From Athripsodes cinereus (Eukaryota; Arthropoda; Insecta; Trichoptera; Leptoceridae), in the NCBI GenBank assembly GCA_947579605.1, contig OX388329.1, positions 21,408,299 to 21,472,298 on the forward strand: a DNA stretch of 64,000 bases, given 5' to 3'. The notes under the pieces are model-generated. The model was not told where the DNA came from and did no database searches. It worked only from the letters and a program-made list of their open reading frames with translations. Shown here in pieces: positions 10,830 to 22,841 of this stretch (position 1 is the first letter of the stretch; every line of letters starts with the position of its first letter). A program made the position numbers and the translations under genes.

Positions 10830-11232
10830 ATGATAAATATTATGTTTTATTGTATGGATGTGAAACGTGTGCCTTAAAACTCAATGAACAGACTGGAAGT
10901 ATTTTAGATGTGAGTATATTGCCGAATTCTTAGAATTCTCCGGACAGACATGGATACCAATACCGCTGTCCTAAGGCGAGCTAGAGTTGACAAAAAGCTG
11001 TTGTCAACTATTATCAAGGTTCACTACGTGGGGAAAAATACAATTTTCTCCAACTGATATTGAAGTGACGCCGAGAACTTGTTAGGAACATATTTCCTGG
11101 CCCGGAAACAAAATAGAGTAAATTCGAAGTGTGGAGGAGCTGTTCCAAGCGGCGCAGGACAGGGAAAGGTTCACCGAGGTGAGCGCTATCGTTGGGAGAA
11201 CCTGACGGGGTACTTGAAGAAGAAGAAGATAC
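10830..11232 (+). pseudogene. Decayed RTE-like LINE, GAA tail
   Basis: Starts with a LLYGCETC-type motif and ends with SVEELFQAAQDRERFTEV, both characteristic of the C-terminus of insect RTE-like proteins, with stops and frameshifts in between. It ends in a GAA repeat (11215-11228). The same C-terminal block, better preserved, occurs at 53.15 kb. Confidence 0.7.
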
Positions 11233-11700
11233 TAATTTGAAAATAAAAAACAAAATGCTATTTTGTTTGTTTTACCATGCTAAGCGGTACGTCATTACTT
11301 ACAAATAAAAAAACATGAAATATTAATAATTACATAGAATATTTTAAGATGATTTTTTAAATATATTTTGTTATTTCAAAATTGTCTTCTTCAAAGTAAA
11401 CTTTAAACCAACCAGTTAATTCATCTGTTCATTTAATTATTAATTTGTTCATCTTTATCATGCATGCGTTTAATCATTAATTCATTGACATATTTATTAA
11501 TTTGTTCATACGGAATTCATTCGTATCTTTGTTCATAAATTCACTATTTCATATATTGTTCTAGTTTCTTTTATTTCATTTATTAATTTGATCGTTTATT
11601 CACACATTCATATTATGTATAATCATTGATTCATTGACATGTTTTGTTGAATAATATATAACTCATTGGCACATTTGTTGATTTATTTATTTACAAGCGT
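11233..11700. other. TTCAT-rich low-complexity DNA
   Basis: Irregular repetition of TTCATT/ATTAATTTGTTCAT words from about 11400 to 11700. No coding sequence. Confidence 0.6.
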
Positions 11701-11704
11701 ATGT

Positions 11705-11724
11705 AACCCGGCATCGCTCGGGTT
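11705..11724. other. AACCCG/CGGGTT hairpin
   Basis: AACCCG-GCATCGCT-CGGGTT is a perfect 6-bp hairpin directly before a tandem array. The word resembles the hairpin near the end of some insect Helitron-like elements, but no element terminus could be established. Confidence 0.45.
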
Positions 11725-11786
11725 TAATTAAATAGAAAACCTTGCAAATACATGGGTTAAAACGACAAAATCTTATTGAAAAAAAA

Positions 11787-12435
11787 AGGAGTAAGCACTT
11801 ACGTGGATAAAAGAAGTAAAAAGCTCTTCCCAATGAGAAAACTTAATTTTTGACTCCCTACATGCCTATATCTTAGTAACAATAAATAGGTAGGTACCTA
11901 CATCATAAAAAGCATTGCAAATCTCTTCTTAATGAAAAATCTTGAAGTTTGATACCTCACATGCCCATATTTAGGTAAAAAAATAGGTAGGTACCTACAT
12001 CGAAAAAAGTGCTGAAAAACTCTTCCCAATAAAAAATCATGAAGTTTGATACCTCACATGCCCATATTTAGGTAAAAAAAAATAGGTAGGTACCTACATC
12101 GAAAAAAGTGCTGAAAAACTCTTCCCAATGAAAAATCATGAAGTTTGATACCTCACATGCCCATACTTAGGTAAAAAAAATAGGTAGGTACCTATATCGA
12201 AAAAAGTGCTAAAAACCTCTTCCCATTGAAAAATCTTGAAGTTTGGCACCTCAGATGTTCACATTTATGTAAAAAAATAATAAGTAGGAACCTACATGGA
12301 AAAAAAGTACTAAGAACCTCGTCCCGATGAAAAAGCTTGAAGTTAAGAAATCCCACATATGGGTAGGTACCTACATGGAAAAAGTGCTAAAAACCTCTTC
12401 CAAATGTGTAAAAACTCGAAGATTGTCATCCCAAA
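11787..12435 (+). repeat. Diverged ~98-bp tandem array
   Basis: Six to seven units, each with TAGGTAGGTACCTACAT, an AAAGTGCT-AAAA block, CTCTTCCCAATGAAAAATC and a GAAGTTTGATACCTCACATG block. Unit starts at 11888, 11985, 12084, 12182 and 12282 give periods of 97-100. Units at the ends are the most diverged, the usual pattern for a homogenising array. Confidence 0.85.
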
Positions 12436-12439
12436 TTTC

Positions 12440-13640
12440 TATAAGAAAAAAGGGTAAACATCCCATTTCGTGAAAAAATTGTAGGCACATAAATGTTAAA
12501 ATATTATAATTGTCCACATTCGAATTTGTATTTTTGGTTTGCAGTGCATAAATGGGTATTTGCTATGAAATTAAAAAAGTCAGAAAATAAATTGTCACCT
12601 AAGTATTTACTCTTTATTCCCAAAAAACCTTCAAAATGGATTATCTGCATCCTTCAATATTTCAGAATATTTTACTATCAAATATTTCATAATTTATGTA
12701 AAAAATATTAGGTGAAAATAAATAGGTTCCCACTCATTGAAAATCATTTAACATTGTTTATGGATTTTATAGGTAAAACTATTATTATTCTACAGTATAG
12801 TTTTCTATGGTTTCATAATGTCTTCCATTATGAAAATAGCCCAATATGTCAAAAATATGCAATTTTTATTCACGTAATTCAAGAGCTTTTCTCATTAGCA
12901 AACACGATATTTTATTACGAAAATAAACCCTAAATATTTAGTTTCAGAATTGTTGTATTTATTGTTACATCCATTTTGATATTAATTCAATACAATGAAA
13001 AATGTTTGACTGTGAATATTGCTATTTACTAAATCTTGCATTAATTTTACATACCTACATTTTGTTGCTAATTTTGTGACATGGTCGCATTAAAATTAAA
13101 ATATCTTTATCAATACGTAAGATATTTAAAATGTTTTTAGCCTTAAACCTGCCCAGAAGATGAGACCTTGTATAGAGTGTATTATTTTACTTCGGTATTT
13201 CCTAATTTCCGAGTCCATTAAGGACATACATACATACATACATACATACGAACGGACTCAAATATTTATGTGTGGATTACAAGCATATACGCATGTCGGT
13301 ACGGATCACTTTGCACGGACGGACCACTTTAAAAGAGAGGGAGAGAGAGAGAGAGTAGGAGAAAAAAAATCTGACTCCATTCTAATTCTCTTCCGTTCTT
13401 GTTATTCTCCAAATTGATTTACTTTTTATTTATTTGTTTCGTGTACTAGACATTGTACATTACAAAGACTGACTATAGAATAATTAAGAACAACATACGT
13501 ATAGGTATTAAATGAAAATTAACAGTGTTTTATTTTTTATATAGACATTGCCTCGAAACTGAAACTCCCAATAACATGCCCGATATAAAATAAAACAGCC
13601 TGAGAACCTAACATATAAGTGTGTGTCGCTTATACCGGCC
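12440..13640. other. AT-rich intergenic DNA
   Basis: Two adjacent ORFs of 72 and 73 residues (12493-12933) are low-complexity and unsupported. A short CATA repeat is at 13228-13249 and a GAGA stretch at 13336-13355. At 13460-13570 there is similarity to the 8.6-kb retroposon 3' end (AATTAAGAACAACATA, then TTGCCTCGAAAC). Confidence 0.5.
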
Positions 13641-13685
13641 CATTGTATACCTATATCCCCACCATGCGGATTACGTCCGATGTTT

Positions 13686-13722
13686 TATAAATATTACTTG
13701 TGCAACTCAATTATTCCAGTGA
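13686..13722 (+). promoter_or_regulatory. Putative core promoter of the 106-aa gene
   Basis: TATAAATA at 13686-13693 lies about 32 bases before CCAGTG, which fits an insect initiator with start near 13718. A short noncoding exon with a strong splice donor follows. Inferred from spacing only. Confidence 0.45.
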
Positions 13723-13783
13723 TTGCAATTCTGTTCCAGAAGAAACATTGTTTATTCAGTTCAGTTTCATCTTTTGACTACAG
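13718..13783 (+). other. Putative noncoding exon 1
   Basis: Ends in ACTACAG followed by GTAAGTAAGC, a near-perfect splice donor at 13784. No start codon in frame with exon 2 is present. The intron would run from 13784 to 15035, ending in TTTATTTTCAG. Confidence 0.5.
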
Positions 13784-13810
13784 GTAAGTAAGCATATTTT
13801 TCATCATCTT

Positions 13811-13945
13811 ATTCTATTTATTTATTTATTTTTATTTAACGTAACAATTAATACAGATATAACAATACATAGACTATTTGATAAAAAAAAATCTTAAATC
13901 TAAACATCCTCTTTATAGAGACAAGTCTCGTGTAAAGGAGGGTTA
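13811..13945 (-). mobile_element. Possible retroposon 3' end in the intron
   Basis: On the minus strand the segment ends in AAAATAAATAAATAAATAG, like the LINE tails elsewhere in the window. The body is not recognised. Confidence 0.35.
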
Positions 13946-14146
13946 TTATTAAGTGAATTCAAAAATGAATTATAATATTGTGTATCCCTTAGTTTAATTG
14001 TCAACTACGTCTTCTCAATTAAGTATGTGTTTTAGACATGTATAATAATTTGGGGCCGGCGTAGTAATTCAGAATAAAATATATTCTTAACTTATTAATT
14101 CAGTTGACATTTATTTTGTATAATTCCATATTAATTTATGTAAACA

Positions 14147-14739
14147 AACTAACTGTTTTAAGTTTCACTGTATTATTAATAATAGTAACCTGGTTTCGAC
14201 TTACAAAGAGTTTGAAAATGACTGTGCAAGTCGAAATCAGGTAACTATGTATTATTTTTAATATATAGGTCTCCCACTTTTTTTTGTAATTATTTGAATG
14301 TCTTGTAAAATGTATGAAAAGTAATGATAATAATAGTAATAATTAACTGTTTTAAGTTTCACTGTATTATTAATAATAGCAACCTGGTTTCGACTTACAA
14401 AGAGTTTGAAGATGACTGTGCAAGTCGAAATCAGGTAACTATGTATTATTTTTAATATATAGGTCTCCCACTTTTTTTTGTAATTATTTGAATGTCTTGT
14501 AAAATGTATGAAAAGTAATGATAATAAAAGTAATAATTAACTGTTTTAAGTTTCACTGTATTATTAATAATAGTAACCTGGTTTCGACTTACAAAGAGTT
14601 TGAAAATGACTGTGCAAGTCGAAATCAAGTAACTATGTATTATTTTTAATATATACTTAGGTCTCCCACTTTTTTTGTAATTATTTGAATGTCTTGTAAA
14701 ATGTATGAAAAGTAATGATAATAATAGTAATAATTAACT
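14147..14739 (+). repeat. Three 194-bp tandem units with hairpin
   Basis: Units start at 14151, 14345 and 14539, almost identical. Each holds CCTGGTTTCGACTT paired with AAGTCGAAATCAGG (14189-14202 and 14228-14241 in unit 1; 13 of 14 pairs). The second half of each unit (GGTCTCCCACTTTTTT, then GAATGTCTTGTAAAA) is homologous to the CACGGCATATCC dispersed repeat, so the array has amplified a captured retroposon piece. It lies inside the proposed intron. Confidence 0.85.
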
Positions 14740-14860
14740 TTATCGCACAACAAGGAGCATACATAATTACAAAGTTATAAAATAATGTGATACAAATAAA
14801 TGATATTGTGCAATGGGTGAATTTATCGCAGAAGCAATATCTTCAAACTAACCCATAAAT
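14740..14860 (-). mobile_element. LINE 3' end fragment (GCGATAAACTCGCC family)
   Basis: Contains TTTATCGCAGAAGCAATATCTTC and AACTAACCCA, matching the conserved 3' UTR of the family best seen at 22.8 and 52.2 kb. In sense orientation the hairpin is ATTGC/GCGAT, with one G-U pair. Confidence 0.55.
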
Positions 14861-15040
14861 ATCATAACTAAAACATTTATTAACTTCAATTTGACGATGA
14901 AGTATGCCACTCATTTTAAATTCCTTTTCATTTATGTCACATAGAGGCCGACTTGTATTTAGTTAGTTTGCCGGTTAACCCACAATTGGAATATTAAATA
15001 CCTAATTATGATTTAATTGATTAATTTATTTTCAGATAAA

Positions 15041-15361
15041 ATGGAAGATACTATTCACACGAAACCGGTGGCTGAGGTTAATCCTCAAGCAAAAACAGGA
15101 GAAACTAAGAAGGAGATTGATATCAGACCACCTGAAACAGTTTTATATGATCCGCGAACACCATGTAACTCACTTGTAACCGTGCACATGGATGATGAAA
15201 TGCAACGTTTTGGAATAGAGGCTAATTTGGAGTCTGTCGCAGGCAATCCTTTTCTGGATAGTGGCTTCATCTTGTCAGATGGATTATATAGTGTCTCCTT
15301 TGCAGTACTTCTGCTAATAGCTGCTTTCTGTACCATCTACGGACTGTCAAGATACAAGTAA
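15041..15361 (+). CDS. Membrane-anchored 106-aa protein, unknown family
   Basis: The best host gene candidate. The ATG lies six bases after a splice acceptor (TTTATTTTCAG, ending 15035). An in-frame TTG upstream at 15017 would fall inside the intron, so I take the ATG at 15041. The 106 residues comprise a charged, proline-containing N-terminal part (1-80, with PPETVLYDPRTPC at 30-42) and one hydrophobic segment at about 82-102, then SRYK. There is no N-terminal signal peptide, so a tail-anchored protein facing the cytoplasm is likely. Its codon use and balanced composition differ from the AT-rich surroundings. A possible AATAAA is at 15984. I do not recognise the family and give no function. 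It could also be the last exon of a longer transcript. Confidence 0.6.
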   Translation: MEDTIHTKPVAEVNPQAKTGETKKEIDIRPPETVLYDPRTPCNSLVTVHMDDEMQRFGIEANLESVAGNPFLDSGFILSDGLYSVSFAVLLLIAAFCTIYGLSRYK

Positions 15362-15508
15362 TTATATTATTACATATTTAATAGTCTCTAAAACAACGGT
15401 CGTCACAAATAATTCATGCTGTCGTGTAATTTAAGCAGCCATGCAGCCCATTGTTTGACGACTGTTACTCTAAAGCATCAAAACAAACCATTTTAGTACC
15501 AAAGACTG

Positions 15509-15580
15509 TTTTTGTAGCAAGCGAAGAAATGTTTTTGTAGCAAGCGAAAAAATATTTTTGTAGCAAGCGAAAAAATACCT
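15509..15580 (+). repeat. Three 23-bp tandem units
   Basis: TTTTTGTAGCAAGCGAARAAAT repeated three times, in what would be the 3' UTR of the 106-aa gene. Confidence 0.85.
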
Positions 15581-15681
15581 AATTACCTACTGAAAAATGT
15601 TTATAAACAACATTGTTGTTTCAATAAGCTAATTGAGTAACTTGAGCGCTTTTATATAATTGACTTCAACACTTGTAAAAC

Positions 15682-15868
<187 letters not shown>

Positions 15869-16262
15869 ATCCGTAATAGTTACTATGTCCATAATGTCTA
15901 CTACAAACATACTGTATTTTATGTGTTTGACATTATCAAACTATTTTAACAGAGACTATCGAATTGCACTCAATTACTTATAAAATAAAACACTGCTGTT
16001 TAAACATTACTTTAATAATTGAAAAAGCGATTTTTATGCAACACTTACCTACATAGTAAAACAATCCTTCTTTTATTTTTTATGTTTTCATTCCATTTAA
16101 TTGTTTGGCATTCTATAATATCTTATTTATTTTTTATTTGTATCGTTTATGCTTATCATTATCATTTATTTTTGAAAGATTAACTATGTAACAGTTTCGA
16201 GATATTTTGAATATTTTAACGAGTGTTCTATAATGCATTTCTGTTACTTGATTATACATATA

Positions 16263-16572
16263 TAGATCGCTATCGATTTCAGCAAATCGTTGTCATTGAC
16301 GTATTATTTCTCTCGTCAATGGGTGCGTCTAGATAGCAGGATGCGAACGTCAATCAATATTCAATCATTCGGTGACGATTCAGATTATTCTCCAAATGAA
16401 TGCCTTCGTTTCCCGTCCTTATACGGGTTACGAAGCCATTCATTCGAATATTTCTTCGGAGAATGCTCCGAATCGTCACTGAATGACTGAAGATAGATGA
16501 TTGATTGACGTTCGCATCTTACTATCTGGACGCACCCAATGGCAACGGTTTACTGAAATCAATCGCGATCTA
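16263..16572. mobile_element. 310-bp self-complementary foldback element
   Basis: The whole segment folds on itself. TAGATCGC at the left end pairs with GCGATCTA at the right. GGGTGCGTCTAGATAGCAG (left) faces CTATCTGGACGCACCC (right), and GCGAACGTCAATCAATATTC is likewise mirrored. The centre is CCCGT-CCTTAT-ACGGG (16412-16427). The flanking TA on both sides is consistent with a TA target duplication, as for Tc1/mariner-type MITEs. It has no coding capacity. Confidence 0.75.
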
Positions 16573-17387
16573 CATAAGGTATAATATTATAATCAAATAA
16601 AAAAGTGCATTGTAGAATACTCGTCTAAAAATATTCAAAAGTTTTATCATATTTAGAAACTTTTAAAAATATTTTAAGATATATTTTTTTTACTAATCAT
16701 AGGTACATTAGAAAAATGAGCGTACCATAAAAAATCACCTTTTATTTTTTAATTAATATTTAATTTTTTTTGTTAATAATTAAGAGATTCATAAAAAAAA
16801 TGTTCTATTGTTGAACTGTAATCTTTTTATACACTATACTCAATTATTATTTTGACTTAGAATAATTAATATTGCTTTAAATTATACCATTTTAACTACA
16901 TTTTACTAATTAATACCTGCAGTAAAAAGTACAAACAGAAATAAGTGGATGTGAATCATAGAATGAATGGTGATGAATCGAGACTGTAACAAGAGAATAT
17001 GAAAGAGGATAGAATAAAAATATTCTGGAAAAAAATAAAAAAAACATAATAACTCTCTAAACGACATACAATAACACAAATTATTTTGGTACATCTCCTT
17101 TAATTTAAATTTTTGTTCCCTATTTTTCTGACTTATTAATTACATTTTTCAGACTTATATTTTTAGTTTCTAGTTTTAAGTTAATTATACCGTTATGATT
17201 ATATTTTATACGTATCCACATACGTATACTGCACGTATATACGTATACTCTTTAACTGTCTAGTATTTTGTATATTGTTTACCCACAAAGTGTTCCGCTC
17301 AATGTAGCAAATTGAAAAAAAATATTTTCTCAAAACCGATAAAAGGCAGACAGAATTATATTTTGGAAGTTCGTAATTTTCATTATT

Positions 17388-18738
17388 CTTCTTCTTCTTC
17401 TTGTGCCGCTCCTATCGGAGGTTGGCGACCATCTCTTGATACTCTTCACGATCCTGGGTCAGTCTGATGAGGGTTGCTGCATCCGGTATTCCAAACCACT
17501 GCCGAAGATTCTTGAGCCATGATGCTCTTTTGCGCCCCAAACCCCGTCTGCCCTCTATCTTACCCTCTACTATAAGCTGCAGAAAGGCATATTTTTCTCC
17601 ACGGAATATGTGGCCAAAGTATGCGGCCTTTCGTCTTTTAACAGAGGTCATTAGCTCTCTATCTTTTTGCATTATATTTAGAACTGTTTCGTTGGACACT
17701 CGATCAGTCCATGAGATACGCAGCATTCTTCTGTACAACCACATTTCAAATGCCTCAATTTTATTTATCATGGAGATTTTGAGAGTCCACCCTTCCACTC
17801 CATACAACAGCACGGGTAATACATATGCTTTTACAGCTCTCCATCTTGTGCTCAACTTCAGGTCTCGGTTGCACAAGAGTTTCTGCATTTTGTAGAAGGT
17901 TGATCTCGCCATCTCAATTCTGGCTTTTATTTCAGAATCTGGGTTCCACTCATCTTTCAGCCAGCTGCCCAAATATTTAAAACGAGACACCTGTTCTATT
18001 GCGCCACCGTCAATATAAAGGTTGGCGTTGATGCCACTCCGTTTGCTGACTACCATGGTTTTAGTTTTGAGTGCATTCATTTTTAACCCAAAGTTTTTTC
18101 CAGAATTATTGACCATATTGACAAGTTGCTGCAGATGTTCAGCAGTATCGGCAATAATGACAGTGTCATCAGCATATCTTATGTTGTTTATTACTTTGCC
18201 GTTTATCTTTATCCCTATGTCAACATCTTCTAAGGCTTCTCTGAATATGAATTCCGAGTACAGGTTGAAAAGCATTGGTGAAAGTATGCACCCCTGTCTA
18301 ACACCCTTCAGGATTTTGATATTTTCAGTGGTGAGATCATTAATTCTGATATGTGCAGTTTGATTCCAATAGAGGTTTGTAATAATTCTAACATCTTTTC
18401 CATCCAGCCCAATGCTGTACAGCAATTCTATAAGTTTGTCATGTCTTACATTATCGAACGCTTTTTCATAATCGATAAAGCACATGTAGATGTCTCTCTG
18501 TTGATCAAGGCATTTTTGGGTCAACATTTGAATGGAGAATAGAGCTTCTCTTGTACCAAATCCATTTCGAAATCCAAACTGTGTCTCACCAATATGCGCA
18601 TCAATCTTCCTCCAAAGCCTATTGTGCAAAATTCGCAGAAATATTTTAAGTGCATGACTCATTAGACTTATGAGTCTGTAGTCATTGCATGACTTGGCGT
18701 TTGTTTTCTTTGGCAGTGTGATGAACTCTGATTTCAAC
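17388..18738 (-). mobile_element. 5'-truncated RTE-like LINE, GAA tail
   Basis: A 1.35-kb insertion with a GAA repeat tail at its left (3') end, flanked by CATTATT on both sides (17381-17387 and 18739-18745), a probable 7-bp target-site duplication. The coding region starts inside the reverse transcriptase, as expected for 5' truncation during target-primed synthesis. The intact frame argues for recent insertion. Confidence 0.85.
17412..18737 (-). CDS. RTE-like reverse transcriptase, partial
   Basis: 441 open codons. Truncation leaves no proper start: the reading frame enters at the conserved segment before RT motif 1. Visible motifs are FIDYEKAFD (87-95, catalytic D89), GVRQGC (145-150) and YADD (188-191). 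They are followed by the thumb and LLYGVEGWTL, EMWLYRRMLRISW and GHIFRGE blocks typical of the C-terminal region of insect RTE-like elements. The endonuclease domain is absent, so this copy cannot move by itself. No stop or frameshift interrupts it. Confidence 0.9.
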   Translation of the reverse strand: MKSEFITLPKKTNAKSCNDYRLISLMSHALKIFLRILHNRLWRKIDAHIGETQFGFRNGFGTREALFSIQMLTQKCLDQQRDIYMCFIDYEKAFDNVRHDKLIELLYSIGLDGKDVRIITNLYWNQTAHIRINDLTTENIKILKGVRQGCILSPMLFNLYSEFIFREALEDVDIGIKINGKVINNIRYADDTVIIADTAEHLQQLVNMVNNSGKNFGLKMNALKTKTMVVSKRSGINANLYIDGGAIEQVSRFKYLGSWLKDEWNPDSEIKARIEMARSTFYKMQKLLCNRDLKLSTRWRAVKAYVLPVLLYGVEGWTLKISMINKIEAFEMWLYRRMLRISWTDRVSNETVLNIMQKDRELMTSVKRRKAAYFGHIFRGEKYAFLQLIVEGKIEGRRGLGRKRASWLKNLRQWFGIPDAATLIRLTQDREEYQEMVANLR

Positions 18739-18745
18739 CATTATT

Positions 18746-21700
18746 ATATTATTTTATTTTCTAAACATCAAGTAAAATATTATTGATATTTCTGAACTTA
18801 AGTTTTTGGCTCTATAATATTTTAAATTGAATAGTATTTTTTTAAAGAGTCTAATGAAATACATTAAATAAAGTTCTCAAATACAATCAGAGCCATACTT
18901 CGTATATATTTTTTTCAAATACAAATGGAACACAGTTAAGATAAGTGACATCCAAAAGATATTAAAATCGTACAAATTTCATTTCAATTCTTTTATATTT
19001 ATTTACAACCATATTACAAACTTTATTGAAACCATTACTAAAGATTTCACCAAATAAATTACTTCTAATTTTACATTACATTCATGAAGAATTTTATAAT
19101 TTATGTTAATAGTATTGTTATTTCATTAACTTGCATAGTAAGAATATTATTTTATAAAATATAATTATTCCTTAGTCTATAAGCAACAAAGTTTATTCTC
19201 TCACCGGTCGATGTATGAACTATGGCTTGTTATCAGTAGTTTAAGTTTTTAAAATATATAGGTACCTACATATATTTTTTTATAAATGTTAGATAATTAG
19301 TACATACATTTTATGATATTTCATCAGTAAATGTAACAGATATGTAGTTTTGTATTCAGTTTCTAGTAATATATGTGTGCCAAGTCGAGGAATGATGTGA
19401 ATGATAAAATGAATGGTAAATATTTGTGCAAATCATTGGCAATGCTCCGCACAAATTGATTCTGATATTACGCTTACATGTAATGAATGAGACTTAATAG
19501 TTACTTTTAATCCTAAAGGATTTTACTCTATATTTTGAATAATATATTTTTTAAATGCAGTCTGTGATAAGTTTGTGTGAAAGATTTTAGAAAATAGAGT
19601 CGTTATGAAAGGATAAAGGTAAATTTTTAAGTAAGGTGTATTTTTGGCTAGGTGGAAGTATGTGAATTACAGGGGTAAGGACATATTGAGAGAAAAAATG
19701 AGATTATGACTGAAAAGCATATGTGATTATCTTAAATAGAATTATTCAATATATTACGGCTGTTTGCGAATCTCATGGCACGAACAAGTTACCTAGATTT
19801 TATAGAATAGAAGCGTTGTTTGTTAAAGAGGTATTAGATTGTTTATAACGAATCATTTGAATTATATTTGTATTGATTTGTGTTTTGCATTCATTCGACT
19901 AATTGAAGGAGGTTGATAGTTAGAAAACATGGATAAAGAGATAGAAATCCAGTTTCTATATTATTTTTATAGTTTTTATATTTTTTTTCTGCTCGTAAAA
20001 TTTTGAATTATGTCTTTTATTTTATACTATTGTTCAGTGTAATTCGAGTAGATTTTATGTTCAATTATGTACCTAATAATTAAGTTGGTTTTTTTTTTTT
20101 TTTTTTCATTATACAATTTATTTTTCAACAATTTATTTTCATCTATCTCGATAACCATGACGCCTGGCATCACCCTTGTCAGTAAGTAGATATGAATGCT
20201 ACTTATGAACACATATTCTTTACTAACATATTTTTCTAACGATCTGTAAACGTTTATCATTTTTTGTACATGTAGCGTATCCCTTCTATAGAATTTTCGT
20301 GATTTTGATTCAGCCATGTTATTCTCCTGTGGACGCAGATTTTGCATTTTTCTCTCTCTGATAAGTACATAGTTTTGTAGTGTTATATTTTTATTTTTTC
20401 TTTCAATGTGTCCGTACGCCTTCTTTTTGTTTTAGCGGCCACGACATATTATGTATACCACCTTCAACATCACCTTTAGGTACAATAAATTATAATATAG
20501 TTGAGAGTGGTCGTCTAATACAAAGAAATACTTTCATACTAGCTTCTCTTGATTTGCTCAACTTTACATTCTGGCCAGTTCATCATCGACCTTAGAGATT
20601 TATTATTTATTCTGTTTTATTTATGCTTTATTTTTGTAAGTTTTCTGCACATTCCTTCACAGACTGCATTTAAAAGATATGAGTGTGTCTTACTTATTAC
20701 ATGTAAGCGTTATTTTCAGAATCAAGTTGTGCAAAGCATTGCCACAATTATTTGAAACAAATAATTACCATTCATATTCATATTAGCAACATTCCTCGTA
20801 CTAGCACCACACTTTTAAATTCCTGAAAAAAAAAACATTTCAAGTAAAAGACAGATTTGACAAAGATAATTTTACAATATTATTCCACAAACATCAATGA
20901 ATTATAATATGTTATTTTTCTCACGATCATCACAAAATTGAAAAATATTTTTTTAGTTTTTTATGTTATTTCAAAAATTATACAATACATTTTTAATATT
21001 TAATCATATTATATTTTGTACTATTATTTTGATATCACCTTTTTATTTTATTTTTAATATTTTTATAATTTTTATATTTTTTTATAATAAACAGTGTTTT
21101 CTGAAACAAGAATTGGATATTATTTATCTACATCTTAATACCCCAGTACCTATGTTGTCATCAATAGAAAATAATGCCTAATGAAATATCAGGACATCAT
21201 AAAAAACGTGATAATATATAACCTATTACTTAAAAAAATAAAATATCTATGTATGATCTCTATCCCTCTTGCTGATGCTGAAACTTATATAATGTTTCAT
21301 GAATATATTACATAATTATTATGTTATATATTCATGAAGAAAACAATCATGAAGATAACATAGTAATATATTATGTATAATATATTACATTTAAATATAT
21401 TTAACATGCTTAATTTTTAAGTAAAAGCCAATGAACCCCTGAACCTTAGAACCATTGTACAATCCATAAGTAGGTTAACAAATACTCGTTTAATGATATC
21501 TGATGAACATATGTAAATTAAAGATAGAATCGGAGAAAGCCTTTATCCATGTGGACGGGAATCGACTGAGAAGAAGAAAATAATATAGGTATATGAAAGT
21601 TTCTCCACTAAACCATACACCAAAGTAAATATTATAATATAATTGGTTATTGTTTTTTCTAATTTCTTCTTAATACACTTTGTACATAAATATTTTGTTT

Positions 21701-22690
21701 ATGATATGCTGTTGCAGTCTTTTATAAATAATTCAATAGATGCTATAACGTAAAACTTATTAAACCACACACTGAAACTATTGTGAAAAAAAATATTATC
21801 ATAGTTCAAACCTATGAATTTCTCAACAGCTAAATTTTACTTGTACAATTTTATAATATAAAGTATTATATTTAAGTAGAAATGTTCTGTTACTTGATTA
21901 TATAAAAAATAAAAACAAGTAATAAAAATACTGTATATTATAAACAATATCGTAATTGTTAGATAGTTATTAATTTTCTTATATTAGTGAAACTTACTGC
22001 TCTTCATTTTAACCTCGCAATACATAGATAGTGTCACGCCAAAATTGCCAATTTACTTTAGTTTTTTTTTTTAATTGATATTCGAACAAGATCAGGAGAA
22101 CATATATTGATACAGATTCACAAATCGAGGATGATGTTGATGAACACCTACATATTGCATTGTTTACTTCCTTCACGTGGCATGCGTATACACATCGCAG
22201 CCGTTGCAGTTCTATTTTTAGAAATAACTACCAGGAAACTATGAGTTGGAAATGGTACCGTAATTGGTGAATTTTCCAATTGCATCCTTTCTTGAGCAGG
22301 TAATTCTTTTCTATGGTAATATCATTGCTAGTATTTTTTTAATATAAAATATGGACTTGAATAGTCTACATACTACAGTCTTCTTTCGTACTTTATTTAT
22401 TTAATAATTTTGTCATGAAAAAGTATTTAATACTTTTCTTTTTCTTAAGAGCGAGTCTTAGCTATAAAGTTATAGTTTTTGGTGAGACTCACTTTTATAA
22501 AACTTATTTGGTAAATGAATAACACCCCTGTATCACTCATGGTATTGAAATTTTTCACGGAGAAAAATTTAACTAATTTATTTTTATTTATTATTCATAG
22601 ACATTCCACTCGGTACGAGTGATTTGTACCACTAACAAAACTTAACAATTCAATTTTAACGATCATATAAGTTTACACATGTTAAAGTGA
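18746..22690. other. AT-rich stretch without a supported gene
   Basis: About 4 kb with no recognised element. One patch, 20090-20347 on the minus strand, has a less biased 106-codon ORF (central RKFYRRDTLHVQKM and RVMPGVMVIEID). It looks coding and might be a decayed LINE or exon, but I do not recognise it. A poly-T run is at 20090-20106. Confidence 0.4.
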
Positions 22691-22698
22691 AATTGCAC

Positions 22699-22841
22699 TA
22701 TATTTATTTATTTATTTATTTATTTATTCTTTACTGAACATTGATAAAATACAATTACATAAAAGGTATACATCAAAATTACATACAATCAATATACAGA
22801 GGGCGAGTTTATCGCAAAGGCGCGATCTCTTCTTCTTATAA
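22699..22841 (-). mobile_element. LINE 3' end (GCGATAAACTCGCC family), copy 1
   Basis: On the minus strand: GAAGAGATCGCGCCTTTGCG, then ATAAACTCGCCCTCTGTATA, further 3' UTR, and an AAATA tail at 22728-22699. The hairpin arms are ATCGC (22811-22815) and GCGAT (22822-22826). Closely related copies are at 25.0, 46.5 and 52.1 kb. Comparable motifs are common in lepidopteran LINEs. Confidence 0.75.

Noticed and set aside
12493..12933. Two adjacent ORFs of 72 and 73 codons
   Set aside because: AT-driven composition, no motif, no splice or promoter context.
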